Shown: positions 55,592 through 64,000 of the stretch, piece by piece
Numbering within the stretch: position 1 is the stretch's first letter
Layout: the number at the start of each line of letters is the position of its first letter
NCBI RefSeq assembly: GCF_030247185.1
Contig: NC_080571.1
Coordinates: 147,252,389 to 147,316,388 of the forward strand
Direction of reading: 5' to 3'
DNA from: Malaya genurostris
Lineage: Eukaryota > Arthropoda > Insecta > Diptera > Culicidae
DNA length: 64,000 bases
The notes under the pieces: model-generated
Seen by the model: the letters and a program-made list of their open reading frames with translations, nothing else
The model's database searches: none
Told to the model about the DNA's origin: nothing
Position numbers and translations under genes: made by a program

Positions 55592-56857
55592 GAATTGGAA
55601 CAAACTTTTGCTCATGTTGTGGCGCTCCTGGTGGACTGATTTGGAAGTTCTTGGTGCTCACGTGTCGGGAATTTTGTCAGCTTCACGTATGATTTTTTAC
55701 ATTCCTCAAATCGACTGTACTTTGTGAATAATCAACATGGAAGCCGAAAGAAGGGAAAAAATTGGGCACAGTTATTTGGAAAATGCATTGTGGTCTGCAT
55801 CTAGGCTAGCTAAACATCTGAAATTGCCCAGAAATACCGCATGGCGCGTTATCAAACAGTATAAGGAAGCATTGACGACGATTCGGAAGCCTCAAGCCAA
55901 TCGTCGGAGTGGAACTGTCGACCGGAAACTGCGTGATAAGATTTTGAACACGATTAAGAGGAATCCTAATCTGTCGGACCGTGATTTGGCCAGAAAACTC
56001 GGTGCTGCCCATAGTACCGTAAGAAGAACTCGACTCCGGGAAGGAATCAAGCCGTATCGAACTAGCAAACAGCCAAATCGGAGCATAAAACAGAATAGTG
56101 TGGTCAAAATTCGTGCTCGGAAACTATATGACCAGGTGCTGACCAAGTTCGACGGGTGTTTTTGATGGACGATGAAACCCATGTCAAGGCTGACTTCGGG
56201 CAAATCCCAGGTCAAAAATTTTACTTAGCAACGACTCCCAGGATCCCAGCCAAATTTAAATTTGGTTTTGCCGACAAGTTTCCAAGAAAATTTATGATTT
56301 GGCAGGACATTTGCAGCTGTGGCGAAAAAACGAATGTTTTCGTTACAAATAAGACAATGACATCGGAATTATACCAAAAAGAGTATCTCCAAAAACTAAT
56401 TTTGCCGTTCATTCGATCCCACGACCATCCCGTAATGTTTAGGCCAGATTTGGCAAGTTGTCATTACAGCAAAGTCGTTCAAGAATGGTATGCAGAGAAA
56501 GGGTTCCAGTTTGTTACGAAAAACCTTAACACACCCAACTGCCCCCAGTTCCGCCCTATTGAGAAATACTGGGCAGTCATGAAGAGAAGACTCAAGGCAA
56601 AGGGAAAGGTTGTCAAAGACATCAATCAGATGACGACCTGGTAGAATAAGATAGCTAAAACGATGGACGAAGAAGGTCTGCGCCGCCTACTGAGCCGTGT
56701 TACAGGAAAAATTAGAGAATTCCTTCGAAACCGTGACGAATAATTTTATCCGTATTTTTTTTTTAAAGTATGAAGAAAGCGCTACATTTGTATAAAAAAA
56801 GATCTTGAATTCAATAATAAATAACTGAAATACAGGCAATTGTCTTTGTTCCAATTC
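55592..56857 (+). mobile_element. DD37E mariner-type element (ITmD37E)
   Basis: A 1266-bp element with TA at 55590-55591 and 56858-56859. The terminal inverted repeats begin GAATTGGAACAAA (13 bp identical). It holds one transposase gene with a frameshift and one stop. The DD37E family is known from Anopheles, Aedes and relatives, which supports a mosquito source. Confidence 0.8.
55737..56743 (+). pseudogene. DD37E transposase, frameshifted
   Basis: N-terminal frame 55737-56165: paired helix-turn-helix DNA-binding domain (SASRLAKHLKLPRNTAWRVI; LSDRDLARKLGAAHSTVRRT). A 1-nt shift in GTGTTTTTGATGG (56156-56164) separates it from the catalytic frame. There the acidic triad is D in MDDETHVKADFG, D in RPDLASCHYSK and E in RPIEKYWAVMK. 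I count 37 residues between the second D and the E. A TAG at 56642-56644 precedes the last 32 codons, which stay open to the TAA at 56741-56743. Two point lesions separate this copy from an open frame. Confidence 0.8.
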
Positions 56858-57180
56858 TATCTGAAGCAAGCTTTACGAACTCCAACTGGTTGAAAAATGT
56901 ACCGTGACAATAAAGCAAAATTTCGCATAGTTTTTTGGGAATATGTTGATGGTTCTAAAACGAACCGACTCGAAGAATTCAGGAATTAGAGACTGGACCT
57001 GAGTTCAAGAAGTACATTTAGAACTTAGAACAGGCTCAGAACTCAATCGCAATTTAGTTGATGAAGTAGTTTCGAAACTGAGTTCAGTTCCGGAATCCAG
57101 TTCCAACATGCAGGTTTTGAATGCTAAACCTGTATTCTGGAATGAAGTTCCTGAGACATAATTTTGAAAGTAAATTCTTC
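56858..57180. other. spacer, GAACTGAGTTC-rich
   Basis: Unassigned sequence with repeated short inverted words (AACTGAGTTCAGTT, GAACTTAGAACAGG) near 57000-57110. No gene. Confidence 0.4.
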
Positions 57181-57487
57181 GCCGACGATTGAAGTCCAAA
57201 TAAAAGCACGGCCTCAGTGTTTGAGGTTTTGTACCACGCAAACGGTCTGCACATTACAGGCAAGGGCTGTTCACGAAGATCGAAGTTAAAATAAAAGTAT
57301 GACCTTAGCATTGCAGGCTTTATACCACGCAAAAGGGCTACTTTCATTACCGACTGTCCCACCTGACGACCGAAATTCAAATGAGAGCATGACCCTAGCG
57401 TTTGAGGTTTTGTACCACGCTAAAAGTTTGCTCTCATTACTGGTGTCTGCTGCTACCGACGACCGAACTCCAAATGAAAGTACGAAC
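57181..57487. repeat. ~90-bp satellite array, left part
   Basis: Units spaced 90-91 bp, marked by TTTTGTACCACGCAAA at 57232, 57323 and 57413, with CGACGACCGAAGTCCAAATG between them. The array continues at 62141-62470. It was split by the Jockey LINE, with ATGAAAGTACGAAC (57474-57487) duplicated at 62141-62154. Confidence 0.85.
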
Positions 57488-57680
57488 ATACATTTTTTTT
57501 TTGCATAAATATCTGTTTATTAATCTTATTTTTGTGTATTACATCAATATTTTACAGTACAAGTGTTTTGACCCTTTGGCCTTTCATCTTTATTGTTCAT
57601 ACGATTTGTTATTAATATTAGGTGTTTTAGTTACTCTTGTTTTACATACTAATGTTTAATCATAATATTTATTTTAATTA

Positions 57681-58132
57681 TTTTTTTTTCTTTTTTTTGC
57701 GATATTCTCCTAACCAGAGATTTTTCTTTTTTTTGTAGAAACAGGCAATGAAAATTATAGAATGATAGTACTCAAGGGTATGTCTCTGGTATGTCGGAAA
57801 GTAGTGATAAAGGTCTTTTACCATTTACTATCCGAACCGGTTCGGATAGTAAATGGTAAAAGACCTTTATCACTACTTTCCGACATACCAGAGACTTGGG
57901 CGATTCGCATTGTTCAGATGCCTAAGCCCAACTCCTCTGGTAGAAGGTAAAAGTTAAGTTACTAGAAGATTTCTGCTTGCTTAAATGACCCTCTGTCACG
58001 TCTCACTTTTCCGTTCTATATTTTCACATCCTTGCTCTCCCTTGAGTACTATCATTCAATAATTTTCATTGCCTGTTTCTACAAAAAAAATGATCTCTGG
58101 TTAGGAGAATATCGCAAAAAGAAAAAAAAAAG
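57681..58132. repeat. nested inverted repeat with 114-bp perfect palindrome
   Basis: Inner palindrome: 57782-57838 is the exact reverse complement of 57839-57895 (57 bp each, no spacer, centre CCGAACCGGTTCGG). Outer arms: 57681-57778 pairs with 58039-58132, with a few mismatches and indels (GGCAATGAAAATTAT.GAATG and ACCAGAGAT blocks). Between the palindrome and the right outer arm lie ~143 bp of unpaired sequence. It sits in the 3' UTR of the Jockey LINE and may be a fold-back element inserted there. Confidence 0.85.
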
Positions 58133-58221
58133 AAATATTGACTACTAAACTTAGTCGTTAAAAAAGAAAAAGAGTAAATATTTTAATTATTTATAAAATG
58201 TCTACCTACTTATAACTATCC

Positions 58222-60892
58222 CTAACCTAATACGTACAAATTTTGAATTATTTGTATTTCAGAGATTGAGCACCGCTCTTCAAATTTCGTGCAGTATTGT
58301 TCGAATTTTTGTTCTAGTATATCCAGTGAGGCAATCTCATGTACTTCACTAGTCCTTGTCCAAGGGGGTATATTTAGAATCATCTTTAAGATCTTACTTT
58401 GAATGCGCTGAAGCTTAAGTTTGTGTGTTCGTGCACAGCCCCGCCAAACAGGGATTGCGTATTCAATTGCGGGGTAGATGATTTGTTTATAGACAGCCAT
58501 CTGATTCTTCAGGCATAGTTTAGATGTTCTACAAATCAGCGGATACAGAGACCTAATGAGTATGCTGCATTTTTGAACGATTTTGTCAACATGTGACCTG
58601 AATATCAGATGTCTGTCAAAGGTGAGTCCTAGATAGATAACTTCATCGGACCATTGAATGACCTCATCACCGAATCGTATTCTGCATTCGTCTGATGGAA
58701 CAAGTTTTGGAGATCTTGAATGTGGAAACAAGATGACCTGAGTTTTTGCTGCATTGATCACAATTTTCCAGCTTGTAAAATATTCCGTTAAAGCGTCCAG
58801 ACCTGTCTGTAGTTTATTTTTCAGAGCATTAATGACACGAACTTTGTAAAGAATGGCAGTATCATCAGCAAATTGTGACAGAACACCACCACCTGGAAGA
58901 GGTGGGATGTCTGATGTGAAAATGTTGTATAGAATGGGACCTAGGATACTTCCCTGGGGTACACCAGCAGGAATAGTAAATCTTTCTGAAAGTGTATTAT
59001 TCAGAGAAACCTGAAATGCTCTATCTGCAAGATAATTTTTGATAATTTTAAGAAGATACATGGGAAAATTATACCGATGCAGTTTGAACACCAGTCCATC
59101 GTGCCACACATTATCGAATGCCTTTTCAATATCCAATATTGCCATGGCAGTCGTTTTGGACACTGATTTGTTTTGCTGGATGACGTTGTTAACCATTGTG
59201 AACTGGTGGATGGTGGATCTTCCTTTCCGGAACCCAAACTGTTCTTCCAGAAATATATCCTGTTCATCTGCAAAAGCAAGAATTCACCTTTGTATTGACT
59301 TTTCAAACAGCTTGGATAGGGCAGAGAGTAAGCTGAAGGGCCGATAGGTCTTGGAAAAGGAAGGATCTTTCCCCGGTTTCAAAACTGGGATAACTTTAGC
59401 TAACTTCCACATTGAAGGGAAGTAACCAAGCTCCCAGCACCTGTTAAAAAGTTTAGCTAAGAAGACAAATGAGCGAATACTCAAATGTTTCAGCTCAATG
59501 TTCAATGTGTTGTCGAAACCGGGGGCCTTCATATTTTTGGATTTTTTCACAAAAGCCATCAGCTCATTCGCAGTGACTCTACTTTCCTCCGGAACCAAGC
59601 TGTCTGATTGGTCAACCTCAGCTACGCTATCAGCAACGGCTCTTTCATATGGACTAACAATGTTGAGTCCTAAATTGTGAGAACACACAAACTGCTGGCC
59701 TAGCGCATTTGCCTTCTCTACTGGTGTGATTACAGGTATTCCTTCAGCTGCGTCCGTGGGTGACATCAGAGGAGGAATAGGCTTCGGTTTTTTCTTAAGC
59801 ACCTTCGTTAAGGACCAGAAGGGCTTTGAATGTGGGAGAATTTCTCGAAGCTTTTGCTGGAAGTTCCGGTTGCGAAGCTCAGATATCCTTTCCTGGATTA
59901 TCCTAGTTAAGTTGTTATAAGTAGTCTTCCTATCTAAGATGCCAGTTCGTTGATACTGCCTCCGGTAGATATTCCGAAGTCGGATGAGTTTCTTGGTGAC
60001 ACTGTCGATTTGAAGAGAGGAACTCGGCATATGATGTACTGGAACCGTCCTATCACGAGCGACTGTGATTGAATGCTGGAAGGAAGATAGGGAGAGAGAT
60101 TTCCATCGGGGAATCAAGTGGCAAATCGATATTAATAAGTTGGTCGGCGATTTGTTGAAATTGGACCCAATCGGTGCGATAATAGTTCCTCCGTGGTTGA
60201 ATAGGCACTGTTTCTGGTGAAGATCCCAACGTCAATATTACTGGAAAGTGGTCAGAAGAGAGCTCGTAGAAGACAACCGGAGCGCTGTCTATGGCGATGT
60301 TGCTGATGAATATATCCAAAATGGAATGAACTCCCGATCTGGAAAGTCGCGTTGGTTGATCCGGAGCGAGGATGTTGTATTGTCCAGCTTCGTAATCTTC
60401 GGCAAGTACGAATCCGTTTCGATTCTGTCTTCTGGTTCCCCACAGCTCATGCCGTGCGTTCAGGTCCCCAGCAATGATGAATTTGTTCTGTCGTCGAGTG
60501 AGCATAGCCAGATCTCGCTTCAATGATGCACACGTACCATCTCGAAGATTGGTTTGTTTGGGGCAGTACGCTGCAATGATGATGATGGGTCTCATCGTCG
60601 TTGTAATCTCAATTCCGATGGCTTCTATAAGTTGCAATTTAAAGGCTGACAGAAGCCTGTGCTGAATGGATCGTTTAACGGCAATGGCAACTCCCCCTCC
60701 TCCGGTAGTTGTCCTGTCGAGCCTGTGAATCCTGTAATTGGAAATAAAAATAGAAATTTCAGGTTTAAGATGAGTTTCAGTTAAAATAGCAATATCGGCA
60801 TTCTTCTCTTGAAGAAAGTCGGACAATTCAGCAGTTTTGCTCCTGAGTGAGCAAGCATTCCAATTTACTATAACCAACTCATTATATTGCAT
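58222..60892 (-). pseudogene. Jockey ORF2: endonuclease and reverse transcriptase
   Basis: Starts at the ATG at 60892 (overlaps the ORF1 stop by 11 nt). Endonuclease residues 1-230 with IVNWNACSLRSK, ILTETHLKP, IIAGDLNARH and the SDH motif LSSDHFPVIL. A frameshift lies between 60117 and 60053. RT then reads 60117-59284 (MKAPGFDNTLNIELKHLS, YRPFSLLSALSKLFEKSI). A TGA at 59284-59286 interrupts the frame, which continues as FGFRKGRSTIHQ, motif A ILDIEKAFDNVWHDG, motif B AGVPQGSILGPILYNIF, and motif C QFADDTAILY (FADD at 58861-58872), to the stop at 58222. Two lesions only; all catalytic motifs are retained. Confidence 0.85.
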
Positions 60893-62039
60893 ATTCGATG
60901 ATGAATTTGCCTAAGGCGTTGATTTGATCTAACCGCGTTCTGCAGTTTCGTAGTTTTGTTGTCATTGTTTCGAAAATGACGATCAGTTGTTCAGCAGAAA
61001 ATAAATCACCAGAGTCATCCTTTGCTTGTGGATGATTATTGCTCCATCCAGGAGGGATTTTTGAGGAAGATTCTTTTTGTGATCCAGCGGCTGAATTTTT
61101 TGGATTGCTGCGAGGAAGTGGCGGCAAATTCGGAATATCCCTCTTCGGTGGGAGGCGTAGGAAATTAACTTCATCCTTCTGTGGAACATTCTTGCGCGTT
61201 GATTGTTTGCGGGACGCCTGTTGTCGAATTTTTGTGAACTCAGCACGTTTGGGACACGATTTGCTAGTAGATGGATGGTCGCCATCACAGTTCACACATT
61301 TTACAGAGATTTCATCTAGTAGGCAATCGTTGGTATTGTGTGGTTCGGCACATTTTCCGCACCGACTTTTTATGTGGCAATTCCTCGCTCCATGGCCGTA
61401 GTTCAAACAGTTCGTGCACAGTGTGACATTCCGATGTACCGGTTTATACTTTTGCCAATCGATGATTATGTGAAATAACGATTTAATCGTTTTCAGTTGA
61501 CTCATGGTGATGGAGCCCTTCTCCAGATGAATCAGGTACAGTTGATCTCTAAACTTTTTGTCCGTATTATGTCGCTTCATTTTAAATACCATCAAAGGCT
61601 TTAGTCCAGCCTCCGACAGTGCCTGCTTTAGTTCGGCTTCCATCATGTCGGGTAGTCCTCGAAGTACAACCTTCATAGGTTTGTTGGCGGCAATATCGTG
61701 TGTGAAGTATTCCGCTTTTGTCTGCTTCAGATAGCATTCCACTCCTTTGTAGTGGTTCAAAGCCGGAACAGTTATTTTGTAGCCTTCAGTACATAAACGG
61801 ATTGTTGCCTGTAGTCCTTTGCTGATCAGTGTGTTGAAATCCGAGCGTAGAGTTGGTGGGAAGCCCTTCAGGTAGAAAGGCGGCATTTTTTCCTTCTTCT
61901 GCAGTTCCTCTTCGACATCAACTGGCAGATCAGCATATTGGTTTTTACTCAGCAAACGGTCGTTTACCTGTACATCACTTGGCTTCAGACGCTTAGCATC
62001 CTTTGGATCCTTCTCGGATCTATGGCGGTTTTTACCCAT
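60882..62039 (-). CDS. Jockey ORF1, zinc-knuckle RNA-binding protein (intact)
   Basis: 385 residues. Basic N-terminus (MGKNRHRSEKDPKDAKRLKP), a pre-C2HC domain (~residues 55-190, KAEYFTHDIAANKPMKVVLR), three CCHC zinc knuckles at ~208-266 (CTNCLNYGHGARNCH; CGKCAEPHNTNDC; CVNCDGDHPSTSKSC), a basic Pro-rich linker, and a short conserved C-terminus (RLDQINALGKFIIEYA). It would coat element RNA and accompany ORF2. The stop overlaps the ORF2 start by 11 nt, the usual Jockey arrangement for reinitiation. Confidence 0.85.
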   Translation of the reverse strand: MGKNRHRSEKDPKDAKRLKPSDVQVNDRLLSKNQYADLPVDVEEELQKKEKMPPFYLKGFPPTLRSDFNTLISKGLQATIRLCTEGYKITVPALNHYKGVECYLKQTKAEYFTHDIAANKPMKVVLRGLPDMMEAELKQALSEAGLKPLMVFKMKRHNTDKKFRDQLYLIHLEKGSITMSQLKTIKSLFHIIIDWQKYKPVHRNVTLCTNCLNYGHGARNCHIKSRCGKCAEPHNTNDCLLDEISVKCVNCDGDHPSTSKSCPKRAEFTKIRQQASRKQSTRKNVPQKDEVNFLRLPPKRDIPNLPPLPRSNPKNSAAGSQKESSSKIPPGWSNNHPQAKDDSGDLFSAEQLIVIFETMTTKLRNCRTRLDQINALGKFIIEYAI

Positions 62040-62140
62040 AGCTTGGGTAGGTAGACAACTGCGAATAAAAAATAAAATAAAATCGAAATTAGTCGTAGTA
62101 GGTTATTCGTCTATCCACATCGAGTGTTAGATGACGAATG

Positions 62141-62470
62141 ATGAAAGTACGAACTAAGCGTTTGAGGCTTTATACCACGCAAACGGTTTGCTTTTATTGC
62201 CGACTGCTCCACCTGACGACCGAAGTTAAAATTACAACACGACCTGGGCCTTTGAGGTTTTGTACTCCACTCTTTTTTGCTCTCATTACTGGCGCCTACT
62301 GTTCTCGACGATCGAAGTCCAAATGAAAGCACGACTTAAGCGTTTGAGGCTTCATACAACGCAAAAGGTCTGCTTTCATTGCCGACATCTCCACCTGACG
62401 ACCGAAATTTAAATGAGAATCCTACGATTGAAGTCCAAATGGAAGCACTACCTGAGCGTTTCACGCTATA
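62141..62470. repeat. ~90-bp satellite array, right part
   Basis: Continuation of 57181-57487: unit markers at 62173 (TACCACGC), 62263 (TACTCCAC) and 62355 (TACAACGC), spacing 90-92 bp. Units decay toward the right and are lost after ~62470. Confidence 0.85.
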
Positions 62471-63157
62471 TACTTGGTTTGTTCTAACTGATGTTGAAGT
62501 GAGAACCTCACCTCGACATCCAGTTTCGTCTGAAGCACTATAAGAAATGAACGATTTTCAATCAAAGTTTACCTTTTTATACTCGTCCAGTAGATATTCG
62601 GAATTGTTATGTTCTTGACTACCTCAAAACCGCCGTCCGGATGCGAAAATGGCAAGCAAGCGTGATGAATTTTCCTCATTATTTCCAAAGTTAAAGAAAA
62701 CTTTTTTTTATGTGAAACACATCTTTATTTTCTATATAGTGGTACAAATCAGAAACTCAAGAAAAACTACACGTAGAAATGTGGTCAGGTATTAAACACT
62801 TACAGCTCAGTCTATTTTGTATCAATTATTAATATTATTTCATCATTTGATAGGAAATATTTCTACGTTTCGATTTGAATGTATCAACTCAAGTATTTTC
62901 ATTTATATATGATTTAAATTTTGATTAGTAGCGAGCAGTGTCCTATTTTGTCTGCTAAAAATCTCCGGCATACCGGATTTCCCTGCCATAGAAGACGGTT
63001 TTAAAGGAGTAAGCGATGAATCAAAGAGAGAGCATCACTTTGATTGGTCAATCGATGCAAAAGCGAAGCTGTTTGAAGCACGCGAATCTATAAATAGAAG
63101 CGAAATTAAAGCTAGCGTTTCAGTCCTACTCGTAGCATGCTAGAGGTAGGTTGCTGC
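62471..63157. other. no coding gene; core-promoter-like site
   Basis: AT-rich. At 63043-63125 an ATTGG (inverted CCAAT), a TATAAATAG (63089-63097) and an initiator TCAGTC (A at 63122, 33 nt from the TATA start) are aligned as in an insect core promoter. No open frame follows; the sequence runs into a mariner remnant. Confidence 0.35.
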
Positions 63158-63330
63158 TAGTGATTAGGCGATCATCCATAATCATTTTTTCCACTTTTCC
63201 CACATTTTCATCGATTATTGACGTGCTGGGTCGACCGGAGCGTTCGTCGTCTTCAACGTCTTCGCGGCCATCTTGGAAACGCTTATACCACTCGTAAACA
63301 CTTGTTTTTTTTTACAGCAGACCACCGGAC
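63158..63330 (-). pseudogene. mariner-type transposase scrap (DNA-binding region)
   Basis: Minus-strand codons read VYEWYKRFQDGREDVEDDER followed by SGRPSTSIIDENVGKVEKM, the second helix-turn-helix and linker of a mariner-type transposase. Only ~50 codons remain and no terminal repeats were found. It is a different subfamily from the element at 21596. Confidence 0.6.
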
Positions 63331-63387
63331 TCTCCAGACGCGCGCAATTAAAAAATTCCGGGAACTTTTTGAACAGACCTCGTATGC

Positions 63388-64000
63388 TAATTCAATTGTT
63401 ATTGCTAGTGATTACTCTTACACTAGAGCTATGAATCATGAGTAATTATGAATAACTAACATGATGTTATATGTATATGTATTGACTAACTTGCTAACCA
63501 TGTATACGCCTGAGTTTAGTAGCCAACATGGATTCTTCAAAAGAACGATTGAAGACAAGAGAACATTCAATTATTTTCGATATTTTTGCAGTAGTTCACC
63601 AGGCCACATTGTTTGTATCACAGGTTATATAAAAGTTAAATTTTCAAATATTCTACATGAACAACAATACTTGACTTGTATTCATTTCATTTGTCAAGGT
63701 TGAAGCTTTAATTTTGCTATAAAAATTGCTGCAATCTAAAATAATACCTATTATATGATATTACACAACCAAGCATTATTGCTTCAGCAGCATCAATGCA
63801 TTGAGCTCAACAGAGTTGGACATTTTTAGCATTATAAATGACAGTTACTTAGAAAATAAACGACTTCTTACAATCTTTCAACACAAAACCAAATGCTGCA
63901 TAAATTCGCGTCATTATTTGATGTGCAATTTTTGCTCACGATATATTGCCACCGAGTCCACCGTGCATTTCTCACACCACCTCAATACGAAACAGCAGCG
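63388..64000. repeat. dispersed repeat family, copy 3 of 3 (runs off window)
   Basis: Positions 63388-63605 match 49687-49917 (TGATTACTCTTACACTAGAG; TTGCTAACCATGTATA). Positions 63710-64000 match 50200-50525 and 29336-29660. A stretch of ~200 bp present in the 49484 copy is absent here. The right edge is beyond the window. Confidence 0.7.

Larger units (their letters stand above)
57488..62140 (-). mobile_element. Jockey-clade LINE, nearly full length
   Basis: 4653 bp, minus strand, flanked by a 14-bp target duplication (57474-57487 and 62141-62154) and ending in an A-rich tail (complement of 57490-57503). It has a short 5' UTR (62140-62040), intact ORF1, and ORF2 with one frameshift and one stop. 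The long 3' region (58221-57488) contains a large inverted repeat. It lies within a ~90-bp satellite array. Confidence 0.9.

Overview
This window looks like transposon-packed heterochromatin or intergenic DNA from an insect, most probably a culicid mosquito. That assignment is an inference. It rests on a DD37E Tc1/mariner element (a family known mainly from mosquitoes), RTE and PHD-finger LINEs of mosquito style, BEL/Pao LTR elements with a tRNA-His-type primer site, AT-rich composition, long TA and TAA microsatellites, and the standard genetic code. I recognise no intact host protein-coding gene, no rRNA, no tRNA and no CRISPR array.

Layout. 1-5260: a Jockey-type LINE (minus strand) broken up by a defective PHD-type LINE (plus). 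5265-11130: mosaic copies of a dispersed GGAACCGGAAG-type repeat in both orientations, plus a degenerate copy of a unit that ends in a histone-type 3' stem-loop. 11131-16107: AT-rich DNA, a fold-back mariner-like element and a TA microsatellite. 16108-18455: another copy of the dispersed repeat and low-information DNA. 18456-26125: a small TIR element, two decayed RTE LINEs (minus), a deleted mariner sitting inside a dispersed-repeat copy, and a LINE scrap. 26126-28530: unexplained repeats, a TATA-driven unit and a textbook histone-type stem-loop. 28535-29890: a TTAA-flanked inverted-repeat element with a small helix-turn-helix-like ORF. 29985-31540: dispersed repeat, then a TAA/TTA microsatellite.

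31735-47035 is the architectural highlight. An old BEL/Pao copy (minus) holds a short LINE with a 9-bp target duplication. That LINE is itself split by a piggyBac-like TTAA element. A few tens of bases away the old BEL is split again by a young BEL/Pao element (plus; 34709-46504; LTRs differing at about three positions; 5-bp target duplication). That element carries, inside its pol gene, a PHD-finger LINE (39961-44421, minus) whose two ORFs are both uninterrupted. The order of insertions can be read from the nesting.

47036-64000: mostly unassigned AT-rich DNA, a direct-repeat-flanked insertion, a TAA microsatellite, a 5'-truncated LINE, a Ty3/gypsy gag-like scrap, a DD37E transposon, and a nearly complete Jockey LINE (57488-62140). 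This Jockey element split a ~90-bp satellite array and carries a 114-bp perfect palindrome in its 3' region. The right edge holds a mariner scrap and a third copy of the repeat found at 29336 and 49484.

The genes present act only in transposition. LINE ORF1 proteins bind RNA; ORF2 proteins supply endonuclease and reverse transcriptase; BEL gag-pol would form particles and integrate; DDE transposases cut and paste. Almost all are broken. The best candidate for a functional element is the PHD LINE at 39961-44421.
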